Assembly: GCF_900590885.1 (NCBI RefSeq)
Contig: NZ_UUON01000001.1
Location: 1,011,486-1,065,219, forward strand
DNA from: Pseudomonas viridiflava
Lineage (GTDB): Bacteria; Pseudomonadota; Gammaproteobacteria; Pseudomonadales; Pseudomonadaceae
Direction of reading: 5' to 3'
DNA length: 53,734 bases
Below, piece by piece: positions 46,004 to 53,734 of the stretch (the stretch's first letter is position 1; each line of letters opens with the position of its first letter). A program made the position numbers and the translations under genes. Below the pieces are notes generated by a model that was not told the DNA's origin, did not search any database, and was given only the letters and a program-made list of their open reading frames with translations.

Positions 46004-47209
46004 TCAAGCCGCCGGCACCAGCGCCACGCGCCGTTCGCGCAACAGGTGAAATGCCACGAAGGCGCTCAGCGCAAAACACGCCTGGATGGTGATCATCGGT
46101 GTGGCACTGCCGTCGCGCAGATGGCTCAACAACACGCCGCTGCAGGTGGCGCCGAACATCTGCGCAAAACCCATCAAGCCTGCCGCCAGGCCCGCGCGGT
46201 GGGCGTTGGGCATCACCCCGCCGGTGACCGAGCCGGGCAATACCAGGCCGCCGCCAAGGGTGACCAGCGCCACGGGGATGTCCAGGCCGAGTACCGACAG
46301 GCCAAACAGCTTATAGATGACCAGTGCGGAAACGCCGCCGATTGCCACCAGCGTCACGCCCATCGCCACGATCCGCTGCGGCCCCAGACGCAGGATATTG
46401 CGTCGGGTGTAGGTGGACCCGACGATCAGCATCGACACAATCACGCCGAAATTAATGCCGTATTCCAGGCTGCTGAAGCCCAGCAGGTTGATAAACACCG
46501 CCGATGAACCGGCGATCACCGCAAACATGGCGCCATAGGTGCACGCCAGGGCCACGGCAAATGCGCGGTACTGGCGGCCCTTGAGCAAATCCAGGTATTG
46601 CCCGCCCAGGGTGCGCCAGTGGCCGGCCTTGGGGTCGAGGTTGTGGTTGCTCTCGCGGAAAAACAGCAGCGCCAGCAGGAGCACCACGCTGCCAATCAGC
46701 AACGCGAGGATGATCGGCGCGCGCCAGCCCAGCAGCTTGATCAGCAGGCCACCGACCATCGGCGCCACCACAATGGCGTAGAGCATGCCGATCATGGTCA
46801 ACGCCAGGGCCGGCCCCGCCTCGGCCTTCCACACATCACGCACCACGGTGCGCGCCAACACCAGCGCGGCGCAAGCACCCAGGCCTTGCAGCACGCGGGC
46901 GGCGATAAACTGCTGGATGTCGCTGACCAGCAGCATCGCCAAGGTCGCCAGCACGTACAACGCCAACCCGCCGAGCAGCACCGGGCGGCGGCCGATGCGG
47001 TCCGACAGCGGCCCGAACAGCAACTGCCCGAGGCCAAATGCCGCCACGAACGCCGACAGTGCCATCAACGCCGAACCCGCCGGCGCCAACAGCGCCTGCT
47101 CGATGGCACCCAGGCCGGGGATGATCAGTTGGGTCGAGACTTCACCGAGTGCCGTGAGGGCCACCAGTAAAAACAGCAGGTTTCGCGAGGGGGCCGGGGC
47201 GTTCGACAT
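46004..47209 (-). CDS. Bcr/CflA-family multidrug MFS exporter
   Basis: 12-segment drug:H+ antiporter of 401 residues. The family motif GLGQLLFGPLSDRIGRRPVLLGGLALY (motif A) and RVLQGLGACAALVLARTVVRDVW (motif B) are visible. It is divergent from an RND pump across a 102-base gap with a perfect palindrome, so both may answer to one repressor. Confidence 0.9.
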   Translation of the reverse strand: MSNAPAPSRNLLFLLVALTALGEVSTQLIIPGLGAIEQALLAPAGSALMALSAFVAAFGLGQLLFGPLSDRIGRRPVLLGGLALYVLATLAMLLVSDIQQFIAARVLQGLGACAALVLARTVVRDVWKAEAGPALALTMIGMLYAIVVAPMVGGLLIKLLGWRAPIILALLIGSVVLLLALLFFRESNHNLDPKAGHWRTLGGQYLDLLKGRQYRAFAVALACTYGAMFAVIAGSSAVFINLLGFSSLEYGINFGVIVSMLIVGSTYTRRNILRLGPQRIVAMGVTLVAIGGVSALVIYKLFGLSVLGLDIPVALVTLGGGLVLPGSVTGGVMPNAHRAGLAAGLMGFAQMFGATCSGVLLSHLRDGSATPMITIQACFALSAFVAFHLLRERRVALVPAA

Positions 47210-47259
47210 GGGGATTATCCGGGGGCTGGATTAATTTATATTTCGACCATAATATGAGC

Positions 47260-47283
47260 AAAAAATTATGTCCATAATTTTTT
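47260..47283. promoter_or_regulatory. Perfect palindrome between two divergent exporter genes
   Basis: An 11-base arm AAAAAATTATG, a 2-base centre, and its exact reverse complement. A related half-site CCATAAT occurs at 47247-47253. It lies between the MFS and RND genes, 29 bases before the RND adaptor start and 51 bases from the MFS start. A TetR- or MarR-type regulator would suit. No such gene is nearby. Confidence 0.6.
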
Positions 47284-47311
47284 CCTCAACGGTCACCCCC
47301 CGGAGCCCGCC

Positions 47312-48418
47312 ATGCACCCTCTTCCCCTGCGTCTTCTCACGCCCCTGGCGCTGTTGATCGTCCTCAACGGTTGCAACAGCCAGGCCGATACCGCCGCTCA
47401 AGTGCCGCAACCACGCCCGGTCCTCGCGGCCAAGGTCGAAGCGGCCGGCACCCAGCAAAGCGCCTATACCGGCGTGGTCGCCGCCCGCACCGAAAGCGAT
47501 TTGGGCTTCCGCGTCAGCGGCAAAGTCATCGAACGCAAGGTCGACCCCGGCCAGCACGTTTCCCGTGGCGACACCCTGCTGGTGCTGGACATCGGCGACT
47601 TCGAGCTGGCCCTGCGCTCGGCAAAAAACCGCGTCAACGCCGCCCAGGCCCAACTGCGCCAGCGTCGCGACGATGAAAATCGCTACCAACGCCTGGCCAG
47701 TACCGGCGCGGTGTCGCGGCAGATCTTCGATCAGTCGGCGACCAACCTGCGCGTCGCCGAAGCCGAGCTGGCCTCGGCGCAATCGGATGCCAGCCAGATC
47801 GAAAACCGCCGCACCTACTCGGTGCTCAAGGCCGATGGCGAAGGCATCATCACCGACGTGCGTGTGGACCGTGGCCAAGTGGTCGCCGAAGGGCAGATCG
47901 TCGCGCGCCTGGCCCATGACGGCGCCCGCGAAGCCATCGTCAACCTGCCGGAAAACCAGCGCGACCTGGCCGCGCAGAAAGCCCTGGCCTTCCCCTTCGG
48001 CGCGCCCGACCAGGCGGTAACCGCCACCCTGCGCGAGCTGTCCGCCAGCGCCGACCCCACCACCCGCACCTACCGCGCCCGTTATGTATTGCACGGCGCT
48101 GTCGATCGCTTCGCCCTCGGTTCGACCATCACCGTGCGCCTGCAAGGCAACGGCCAGGCCCAGCAAACCCGGGTGCCCATCGGCGCCTTGCAGGACGCCG
48201 GACAAGGCACCGGCGTGTGGCTGATCGGCGCCGATGACAAGGTCACTTTCGCCCCGGTCAAAGTCGCCAGCCTCGGCCAGGAAGACGCCCTGCTCCACAG
48301 CGGCGTAACCCCCGGCCAAACCATCGTCGCCCTTGGCGCGCACCTGCTGCACAGCGGTGACGCGGTACGCCTGCTGCCCGCCCAGGCGCTGGCCCTCAAC
48401 CGCAAACAGGACAACTGA
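47312..48418 (+). CDS. RND efflux periplasmic adaptor (lipoprotein)
   Basis: HlyD/MexA-family membrane fusion protein of 368 residues. A lipobox LNGC puts the lipid-anchored Cys at residue 21. The lipoyl halves are VVAARTESDLGFRVSGKVIERKVDPGQHV and LKADGEGIITDVRVDRGQVV, with a coiled-coil hairpin between them (about residues 100-165). It lies two bases before the RND pump gene. Confidence 0.9.
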   Translation: MHPLPLRLLTPLALLIVLNGCNSQADTAAQVPQPRPVLAAKVEAAGTQQSAYTGVVAARTESDLGFRVSGKVIERKVDPGQHVSRGDTLLVLDIGDFELALRSAKNRVNAAQAQLRQRRDDENRYQRLASTGAVSRQIFDQSATNLRVAEAELASAQSDASQIENRRTYSVLKADGEGIITDVRVDRGQVVAEGQIVARLAHDGAREAIVNLPENQRDLAAQKALAFPFGAPDQAVTATLRELSASADPTTRTYRARYVLHGAVDRFALGSTITVRLQGNGQAQQTRVPIGALQDAGQGTGVWLIGADDKVTFAPVKVASLGQEDALLHSGVTPGQTIVALGAHLLHSGDAVRLLPAQALALNRKQDN

Positions 48419-48420
48419 GC

Positions 48421-51400
48421 ATGCGCGGTATCAACCTCTCTGAATTGGCGGTCAAGCATCGCGCGGTCACACTGTTCCTGATCATTGCGATCCTCGCCGC
48501 CGGGATCTTCTCCTTCGGCAAACTGGGGCGCGCCGAAGACCCCTCGTTTACCGTCAAGGTCATGACCATCACCGCCGCCTGGCCCGGCGCCACCGCCGAG
48601 GAAATGCAGGAGCAAGTCGCCGACCGCCTGGAAAAACGCCTGCAAGAGCTGGACTACTACGACCGTGTCGAAACCATCGCCCAGCCGGGTTTTGTGTCGA
48701 TGCGCATGACGTTTCTCGAATCCACGCGCCCCAGCGAGATCCAGGACCTGTTCTACCAAACGCGCAAAAAGCTCAGTGATGAAGCGGCGAGGCTGCCCAA
48801 CGGGGTGATCGGGCCGTTCTTCAACGATGAATATTCCGACGTGTACTTTGCCCTTTACGCACTTGAAGCCGAGCACCTGCCCCACCGGCAACAGGTGCAG
48901 ATGGCCGAAGAACTGCGCCAGGGACTGCTCAACCTGCCGGGGGTGAAGAAGGTCAATATCCTCGGCGAGCAGGCGCAGCGGATCTTTGTCGAGTTTTCCT
49001 ACGAGCGCCTGGCGACCCTGGGCATCAAGCCCGACCAGATCTTTGCCGCCCTCGCCGCCCAGAACGCCGTGGCGCCCTCGGGCTTTGTCGAAACCGCCGG
49101 CGCGCGGGCCTATATCCGTATCGACGGCGCCTTCGACAGCCTCGCACTGATCGAAAACGTGCCGCTGGAAGTCAACGGCCGCGTGCTGCGCATCGCCGAC
49201 GTGGCGACCGTGAGCCGTGGCTATGAAGACCCGCCCAGCTACCGAATCCGCCATCAGGGCGACCCGGCGCTGATGCTCGGCGTGATCATGGAGAAACACT
49301 GGAACGGCCTGGACCTGGACAAAAGCCTCAAGGCCCAGGAAGCCAAAATCCACGCGGACCTGCCGCTGGGGGTGAACTTTGCCAAAGTCTCCGACCAGGC
49401 GAAAAACATCAGCCTGGCGGTGAATGAATTCATGCTCAAATTCTTCGTCGCCCTGGCTGTAGTGATGGTCATCAGCCTGTTGGCCCTGGGTTTTCGCGTC
49501 GGGCTGGTGGTGGCGGCTGCAGTGCCGCTGACCTTGTCGGTGGTGTTTGTGATCATGCTCATGACCGGGCGTGAGTTCGACCGCATCACCCTCGGCGCGC
49601 TGATCATTTCCCTCGGGTTGCTGGTGGATGACGCGATCATCGCCATCGAAATGATGGTGGTGAAACTCGAAGAAGGCTTCGACCGGATCCACGCCGCCAC
49701 CTTTACCTGGAGCTCCACCGCCGCGCCGATGCTGACCGGCACGCTGGTGACCATCATCGGCTTTCTGCCGGTGGGCTTTGCGCGCTCGGGCGCCGGCGAA
49801 TATGCCGGCAATATCTTCTGGATCGTCGGCTTTGCGCTGATCTCGTCCTGGCTGGTGGCCGTGGTGTTCACGCCGTACCTGGGGGTGAAACTGCTGCCGA
49901 ATATCAAACCGGTGCCCGGCGGCCACGATGCGATTTATGCCGGGCGTTATTACCAGAAATTGCGCAGCCTGGTGCAAGCCTGCGTGCGTAGCCGCTGGCT
50001 GGTGACCGGGCTGGTGGTGACGGCGTTTGTGCTGTGCGTGGTGGGCATGGGCGTGGTCAAGAAGCAGTTTTTCCCCAACTCCGACCGCTCCGAGCTGATC
50101 CTTGAGGTGTACATGCCGCCCGGCAGCGCCTTCAAAAGCACCGAGGCGGTGGCCGCGCAACTGGAAAAGGCCCTGTTGCAAGAGCCGCAAACGACCATGG
50201 TTGACACCTATGTGGGCGGCGGCGCGCCACGTTTCTTCCTGTCGCTGAACCCCGAGCTGCCAGACCCGGCGTTTGCCAAGCTGATCGTGCAGACTCCGGA
50301 TTCCCACGCCCGCGACGCACTCAAGCTACGCATGGGCGAGCGAATTGCGGCAGGTGAATTCCCCTCGGCGCGGGTCCGCGTGACGCAACTGCTGTTCGGC
50401 CCGCCCGTGCCCTTCCCGGTAGTGTTCCGCGTCTCCGGCCCGAATGTGGAGGTGTTGCGCGGGCTGTCTGAGGACGTGCGCCAGGTCGTCGCGGCCAATA
50501 AACTGACCAAGGACGCTTTCCTTGACTGGGGCGAGCGCACCAGCGGTTATCGCCTGGTGCTGGATCAGGACCGCCTGCGCCTGCTGGGTTTCACACCCAA
50601 CGAGGTCAAATCCCAGCTCAACGCCCTGCTCAGTGGCAACCCGATCACCGAAGTGCGCGAAGGCAACCGCACCGTGTCGGTGGTCGCCCGCGCCCAGGGC
50701 AACCAGCGCGAGAATCTCGGCAACCTCAACAACATGACCCTGACCAACAGCGCCGGAACCTCGGTGCCGCTGGCCCAAGTCGGGCATTTCCAGGCGGTGA
50801 TGGAAGAACCGATCCTTAAGCGCCGCAACCGCGCGAGCACCGTGGAAGTGCGTGCCGACATCATCGACGGCGTGCAACCGCCTGACGTGGAAATGGCTGT
50901 TTACAAAGACCTGCAACCGCTGATCGCCAAGCTGCCCGCCGGTTACCGGATCGACATCGGCGGCCCGGTGGAAGAAAGCGCCAAGGCCAACGTCGCGCTG
51001 GCGGCGCTGTTCCCGATCATGATTTTGCTGACCCTCACGGTGATCATGTTCCAGGTGCGCTCCTTCGGCGTGATGTTCATGGTCTTCGCCACCGCGCCCC
51101 TGGGCCTGATTGGCGCGGTGCCGACGCTGCTGCTGTTCAACCAGCCCTTTGGCTTCAACGCGATTCTGGGCCTGATCGGCATTGGCGGGATTCTGATGCG
51201 CAACACGCTGATCTTTACCGACCAGATCCGCCAGAACCAGGACCATGGCATGGCGATCCACGAGGCAATCGTCGAAGCCACCGTACGCCGTGCGCGGCCG
51301 GTGATCTTGACCGCACTGGCGGCGGCGTTGGCGTTTATCCCGCTGACGCTGTCGGTATTCTGGTCGTCGCTGGCCTTTGTGCTGATTGGCGGGGTGCTGG

Positions 51401-51504
51401 TGGGCACGCTGTTGACACTGTTGTTCCTGCCGGCGCTGTGCAGTTTGGTGCTTGGGCGAGAGAAGACAAAAGTTGTCGATCAATCCCACATAACTGCCGG
51501 ATAA
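48421..51504 (+). CDS. RND multidrug efflux pump inner-membrane transporter
   Basis: AcrB/MexB-superfamily pump of 1027 residues. The proton-relay segment GLLVDDAIIAIEMMVV in TM4, two large periplasmic halves and an internal repeat are visible. The N-terminus ELAVKHRAVTLFLIIAILAAGIFSF and PILKRRNRASTVEVRADI lie in the drug/multidrug subgroup, not in metal exporters. No outer-membrane channel gene follows, so it must borrow one such as OprM. Start ATG 48421 lies two bases after the adaptor stop. Confidence 0.9.
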   Translation: MRGINLSELAVKHRAVTLFLIIAILAAGIFSFGKLGRAEDPSFTVKVMTITAAWPGATAEEMQEQVADRLEKRLQELDYYDRVETIAQPGFVSMRMTFLESTRPSEIQDLFYQTRKKLSDEAARLPNGVIGPFFNDEYSDVYFALYALEAEHLPHRQQVQMAEELRQGLLNLPGVKKVNILGEQAQRIFVEFSYERLATLGIKPDQIFAALAAQNAVAPSGFVETAGARAYIRIDGAFDSLALIENVPLEVNGRVLRIADVATVSRGYEDPPSYRIRHQGDPALMLGVIMEKHWNGLDLDKSLKAQEAKIHADLPLGVNFAKVSDQAKNISLAVNEFMLKFFVALAVVMVISLLALGFRVGLVVAAAVPLTLSVVFVIMLMTGREFDRITLGALIISLGLLVDDAIIAIEMMVVKLEEGFDRIHAATFTWSSTAAPMLTGTLVTIIGFLPVGFARSGAGEYAGNIFWIVGFALISSWLVAVVFTPYLGVKLLPNIKPVPGGHDAIYAGRYYQKLRSLVQACVRSRWLVTGLVVTAFVLCVVGMGVVKKQFFPNSDRSELILEVYMPPGSAFKSTEAVAAQLEKALLQEPQTTMVDTYVGGGAPRFFLSLNPELPDPAFAKLIVQTPDSHARDALKLRMGERIAAGEFPSARVRVTQLLFGPPVPFPVVFRVSGPNVEVLRGLSEDVRQVVAANKLTKDAFLDWGERTSGYRLVLDQDRLRLLGFTPNEVKSQLNALLSGNPITEVREGNRTVSVVARAQGNQRENLGNLNNMTLTNSAGTSVPLAQVGHFQAVMEEPILKRRNRASTVEVRADIIDGVQPPDVEMAVYKDLQPLIAKLPAGYRIDIGGPVEESAKANVALAALFPIMILLTLTVIMFQVRSFGVMFMVFATAPLGLIGAVPTLLLFNQPFGFNAILGLIGIGGILMRNTLIFTDQIRQNQDHGMAIHEAIVEATVRRARPVILTALAAALAFIPLTLSVFWSSLAFVLIGGVLVGTLLTLLFLPALCSLVLGREKTKVVDQSHITAG

Positions 51505-51650
51505 GCACTACAGACCCGTCCGGAAAACCTCTGCAAAGTCCTTCGCCTGATCACACAGCGCGAGGGATTGCAGATGGTTTTTCTGGAAGGTGTTTTGGTT
51601 GATGGGGTTATATCTTGAACCCCGCCATCGGCCGTTTGGCCCTGGCTCCC
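51505..51650. other. Intergenic stretch between RND pump and Rhs gene
   Basis: No convincing gene or terminator. A short plus-strand frame ending at 51618 and a minus-strand frame ending at 51508 are both open for over 30 codons but have no supported starts. The Rhs frame is open from 51603, with TTG 51615 as a possible earlier start. Confidence 0.4.
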
Positions 51651-53734
51651 ATGGACGTGAAGGAACCGGATGTCGAAGGCGTCTTCCGTGATTTTCGTGA
51701 ATGCCTGAACAGCTTTGACGAATGGGCGGAGAGCTTCTGGAGCTTTTCGGCGCTGGACGTCGAGCAGGTGTTCAAGGTCGGGGATGAGGTGCAGTTGGTT
51801 GCGCCGATCAACCGCTCCCTGTTTCCCAGCAGCACGACCGCACAGTGCAAAGCTGACGGCACGTTGACCCTGGTGCATATGTTCCAGAGTTCGCGATTTG
51901 TGCCCATTGGCGATACGCCGGTGGTGCTGCAACGCATCGACCCCAACGGCGGCCCGCTGGGTGAGCCGATCCATAAAACCATCGGGCCCAGCGGCATTCT
52001 GGAAATCACCGAGTGTGATCGCAACCAGAAATACCGGATCAACTTCTACCCCAACGTTTCCAAGGATCACGTCAAGACGCTGTATGCGTCTTATCAGTCG
52101 GTGATTGCGGAGCTGGAAACACGCCTGCGCCAAGAATGGACCGACACCTTCAAGGCCGAGTGGGACGACTATGTCGACGCCACCCCGCTGGACCGTCGCC
52201 GGATGGCCGAGACGGCGTTTCTGAGCGGCATGGGTAAAGCGCTTAACAGCCTTTGGGACAACATCTCACAGCTGTATGAGCTGCTGGCGGACCTCAAGGC
52301 TAACAGCGAAAAGTTGCTGCAATACATCTCCCAAACCGAACTCGATGAACTGTTGAAGCTGGGCAACGACAAGATCGCGCTGGGTTTGCTGACGCTGAGC
52401 GATGAACCGTTGTTGTTTATCCATGTGACGGCGATGGTCAGTTGGATGCGCTTGCTGCCGCCGCCGCAGATGAACGAGTTGATGGGGGAAATCACCGGCG
52501 AGGTGTTGATCAACCTGCTGCTGATTTGGGCAACCCGTGGCATGGGGATTGCGGTGCGACTGGGGACTCAGGTGCTTGGTTCCATCAAGTCCGGGCGCGC
52601 GCGGGATCTGTTGGAGTTACTTGCCAAACAATTGGTCGGGCCGAAGTTGGAACCGCATGTCGAAGCGGCTAAACCTTTATTGCTGGGAAGCGCGCCAACC
52701 GCGATCAAGACCGTGCCGGCTGCGCAGTTGAAGGCTGGGGAGCAGCTGGTTTCTAACCCGGTGACGGCGGTGCGCAGTAAATCCCAGCAGACGGTGCTGG
52801 TGAGGCAGGAGCATGTGGATGATGCACCGGCTTCGGGCAAGAACCTGAATGGGGAGGCGGCGAGTTCTGCGGACAAGACGGCCACCAATGGTTGCCCGGT
52901 GTCGATGGTTACTGGCGAGGAATTGCTCACGCTGACTGATGGCACGCTGGATGGGGTGCTGCCGTTTGAGTGGACGCGGGTGTATCGCACCAGTGCGGTG
53001 GAGGTGGATTGTGGGTTGGGGTTTGGGTGGAGTCATTCGCTGGCGCAGCGGCTTGCTGTTTCTGGTGAGTCGGTGGTGTGGACGGATCATGAGAACCGAC
53101 GCACTGAGTTCCCTTTGCCTACCGTTTCTCGACCGGCGATTACCAATAGCCTGGCTGAAGTGGCGATCTATTTGGGGGATTTGCCGGATGAGTTAGTGCT
53201 GGCCCAGGCCTCGCGTTTCTATCATTTCCGCGATGGCGTGCTGGTCTCGATCAACGATGCGTATGACAACCGGCTGCGAATTTCCCGGGACTACTCCGGG
53301 CGCATTGAGCGGTTGGACAACGGTGTCGGGCGCTCGCTGTTCCTGCGCTATGTGGCTGGCCGCATTCTGGCTGTGGACTACGAGATTCAGCGCGCCAAGG
53401 GTTATGAGCCCTTCGAATGGACTACCGAGTTTTGCATTGTTTCCTACGCCTATGACGACCTTGGCCGACTGGTTTCAGCGACCAATGCCGTAGGCGAAAC
53501 CGAAGTTTACCGCTACGACGATCAGCACGTCATTCTGGAACGCGGGCTGGCCGGTGGCGCAAGCTTCTTCTGGGAATGGGAACGCGCCGGCAAAGCTGCA
53601 CGCTGTATCCGGCATTGGGCCAGCTTCTCGCAGATGGACACGCGTTACGCCTGGGACGACAACGGCCGCGTCACCGTGCATAACGCCGATGGCAGCCAGG
53701 AAGTGTATGTCCACGATGACCGCGCACGGCTGGT
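51651..53734 (+). CDS. Rhs-family protein, N-terminal part (runs off right edge)
   Basis: The frame is open from 51651 to the window end, 694 codons. The first about 400 residues (MDVKEPDVEGVFRDFRECLNS...) are a leader I do not recognise: an early beta-rich part (about 50-145), a helical stretch, and a hydrophobic segment near residues 285-305 (VLINLLLIWATRGMGIAVRLG). From about residue 413 the Rhs/DUF6531 shell begins (GCPVSMVTGEELLTLTDGTL, PFEWTRVYRTS), and YD-repeat-like units follow (YAYDDLGRLVSATNAVGETEVYRYDD). Rhs proteins often carry a C-terminal toxin and are delivered by type VI secretion. No PAAR motif is seen. Codon use is richer in TTG, GGG and GTG than in neighbouring genes. The start could also be TTG 51615. 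Confidence 0.75.
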   Translation, partial: MDVKEPDVEGVFRDFRECLNSFDEWAESFWSFSALDVEQVFKVGDEVQLVAPINRSLFPSSTTAQCKADGTLTLVHMFQSSRFVPIGDTPVVLQRIDPNGGPLGEPIHKTIGPSGILEITECDRNQKYRINFYPNVSKDHVKTLYASYQSVIAELETRLRQEWTDTFKAEWDDYVDATPLDRRRMAETAFLSGMGKALNSLWDNISQLYELLADLKANSEKLLQYISQTELDELLKLGNDKIALGLLTLSDEPLLFIHVTAMVSWMRLLPPPQMNELMGEITGEVLINLLLIWATRGMGIAVRLGTQVLGSIKSGRARDLLELLAKQLVGPKLEPHVEAAKPLLLGSAPTAIKTVPAAQLKAGEQLVSNPVTAVRSKSQQTVLVRQEHVDDAPASGKNLNGEAASSADKTATNGCPVSMVTGEELLTLTDGTLDGVLPFEWTRVYRTSAVEVDCGLGFGWSHSLAQRLAVSGESVVWTDHENRRTEFPLPTVSRPAITNSLAEVAIYLGDLPDELVLAQASRFYHFRDGVLVSINDAYDNRLRISRDYSGRIERLDNGVGRSLFLRYVAGRILAVDYEIQRAKGYEPFEWTTEFCIVSYAYDDLGRLVSATNAVGETEVYRYDDQHVILERGLAGGASFFWEWERAGKAARCIRHWASFSQMDTRYAWDDNGRVTVHNADGSQEVYVHDDRARL

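Noticed and set aside
48082..50307. Minus-strand open frame of 741 codons across the RND genes
   Set aside because: His/Gln/Gly-rich antisense shadow of the RND pump with no recognisable domain.
51480..52133. Minus-strand open frame of 217 codons opposite the Rhs start
   Set aside because: The plus strand reads continuously into Rhs repeats; the minus frame has no recognisable features.

Overview
The window is high-GC bacterial DNA that reads as a chromosomal stretch of a Pseudomonas of the fluorescens group. The evidence is nicotinate genes very close to those of P. putida, FecI/FecR and CirA-type iron genes, an OprB-type porin, and several copies of the GC-rich hairpin repeat (REP/REPIN, core GGGGGCTTGCCCCC or GGGGGCAAGCCCCC) typical of that group. 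No rRNA, tRNA, CRISPR array, integrase or insertion sequence was seen. Both ends cut a gene: a nicB-like gene on the left and an Rhs-family gene on the right.

Layout. (1) 1-9550 is a nicotinate degradation locus: nicB (partial), nicA, nicR and nicX on the minus strand, divergent from nicC-D-E-F-T on the plus strand. A periplasmic nucleoside hydrolase (9579-10655) follows nicT, where P. putida has the porin gene nicP. (2) 10696-21171 is a ten-gene minus-strand operon with tight or overlapping junctions. It encodes a polar amino-acid ABC importer with two paralogous binding proteins, an FAD-linked 2-hydroxyacid oxidase, a class I aminotransferase, a cysteine-dioxygenase-type cupin, a YfcG-like glutathione transferase, and an 899-residue protein with four rhodanese domains fused to a cystathionine beta-lyase. 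A divergent LysR gene and a MalY/PatB-type C-S lyase follow. I read this as uptake and breakdown of a cystine-like or thioether amino acid with sulfane-sulfur handling; the substrate is inferred. (3) 23634-26670 holds a small Mop-domain protein divergent from a sulfonate-type ABC importer, which has a good sigma-54 promoter and a possible activator site upstream.

(4) 26733-28156 is an ECF sigma/FecR pair with no receptor gene beside it. (5) 28249-38708 is an L-rhamnose/L-rhamnonate catabolic island: LysR, RhmT-like MFS, rhamnonate dehydratase, KDR aldolase, lactaldehyde dehydrogenase, lactonase-type amidohydrolase, mutarotase RhaM, symporter RhaT, SDR rhamnose dehydrogenase and OprB-like porin. 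Together they give a complete non-phosphorylating route to pyruvate and L-lactate. (6) 38705-41733 holds a left-handed beta-helix protein, an MscS channel with a cyclic-nucleotide-binding domain, and a pirin. (7) 41914-45925 is a two-component system convergent with a CirA-like catecholate siderophore receptor, with a Fur-box-like site. (8) 46004-51504 is a Bcr/CflA exporter divergent from an RND efflux pair that has no outer-membrane gene; a perfect palindrome lies between them. (9) 51651 to the end is the start of an Rhs-family protein with an unrecognised leader domain.
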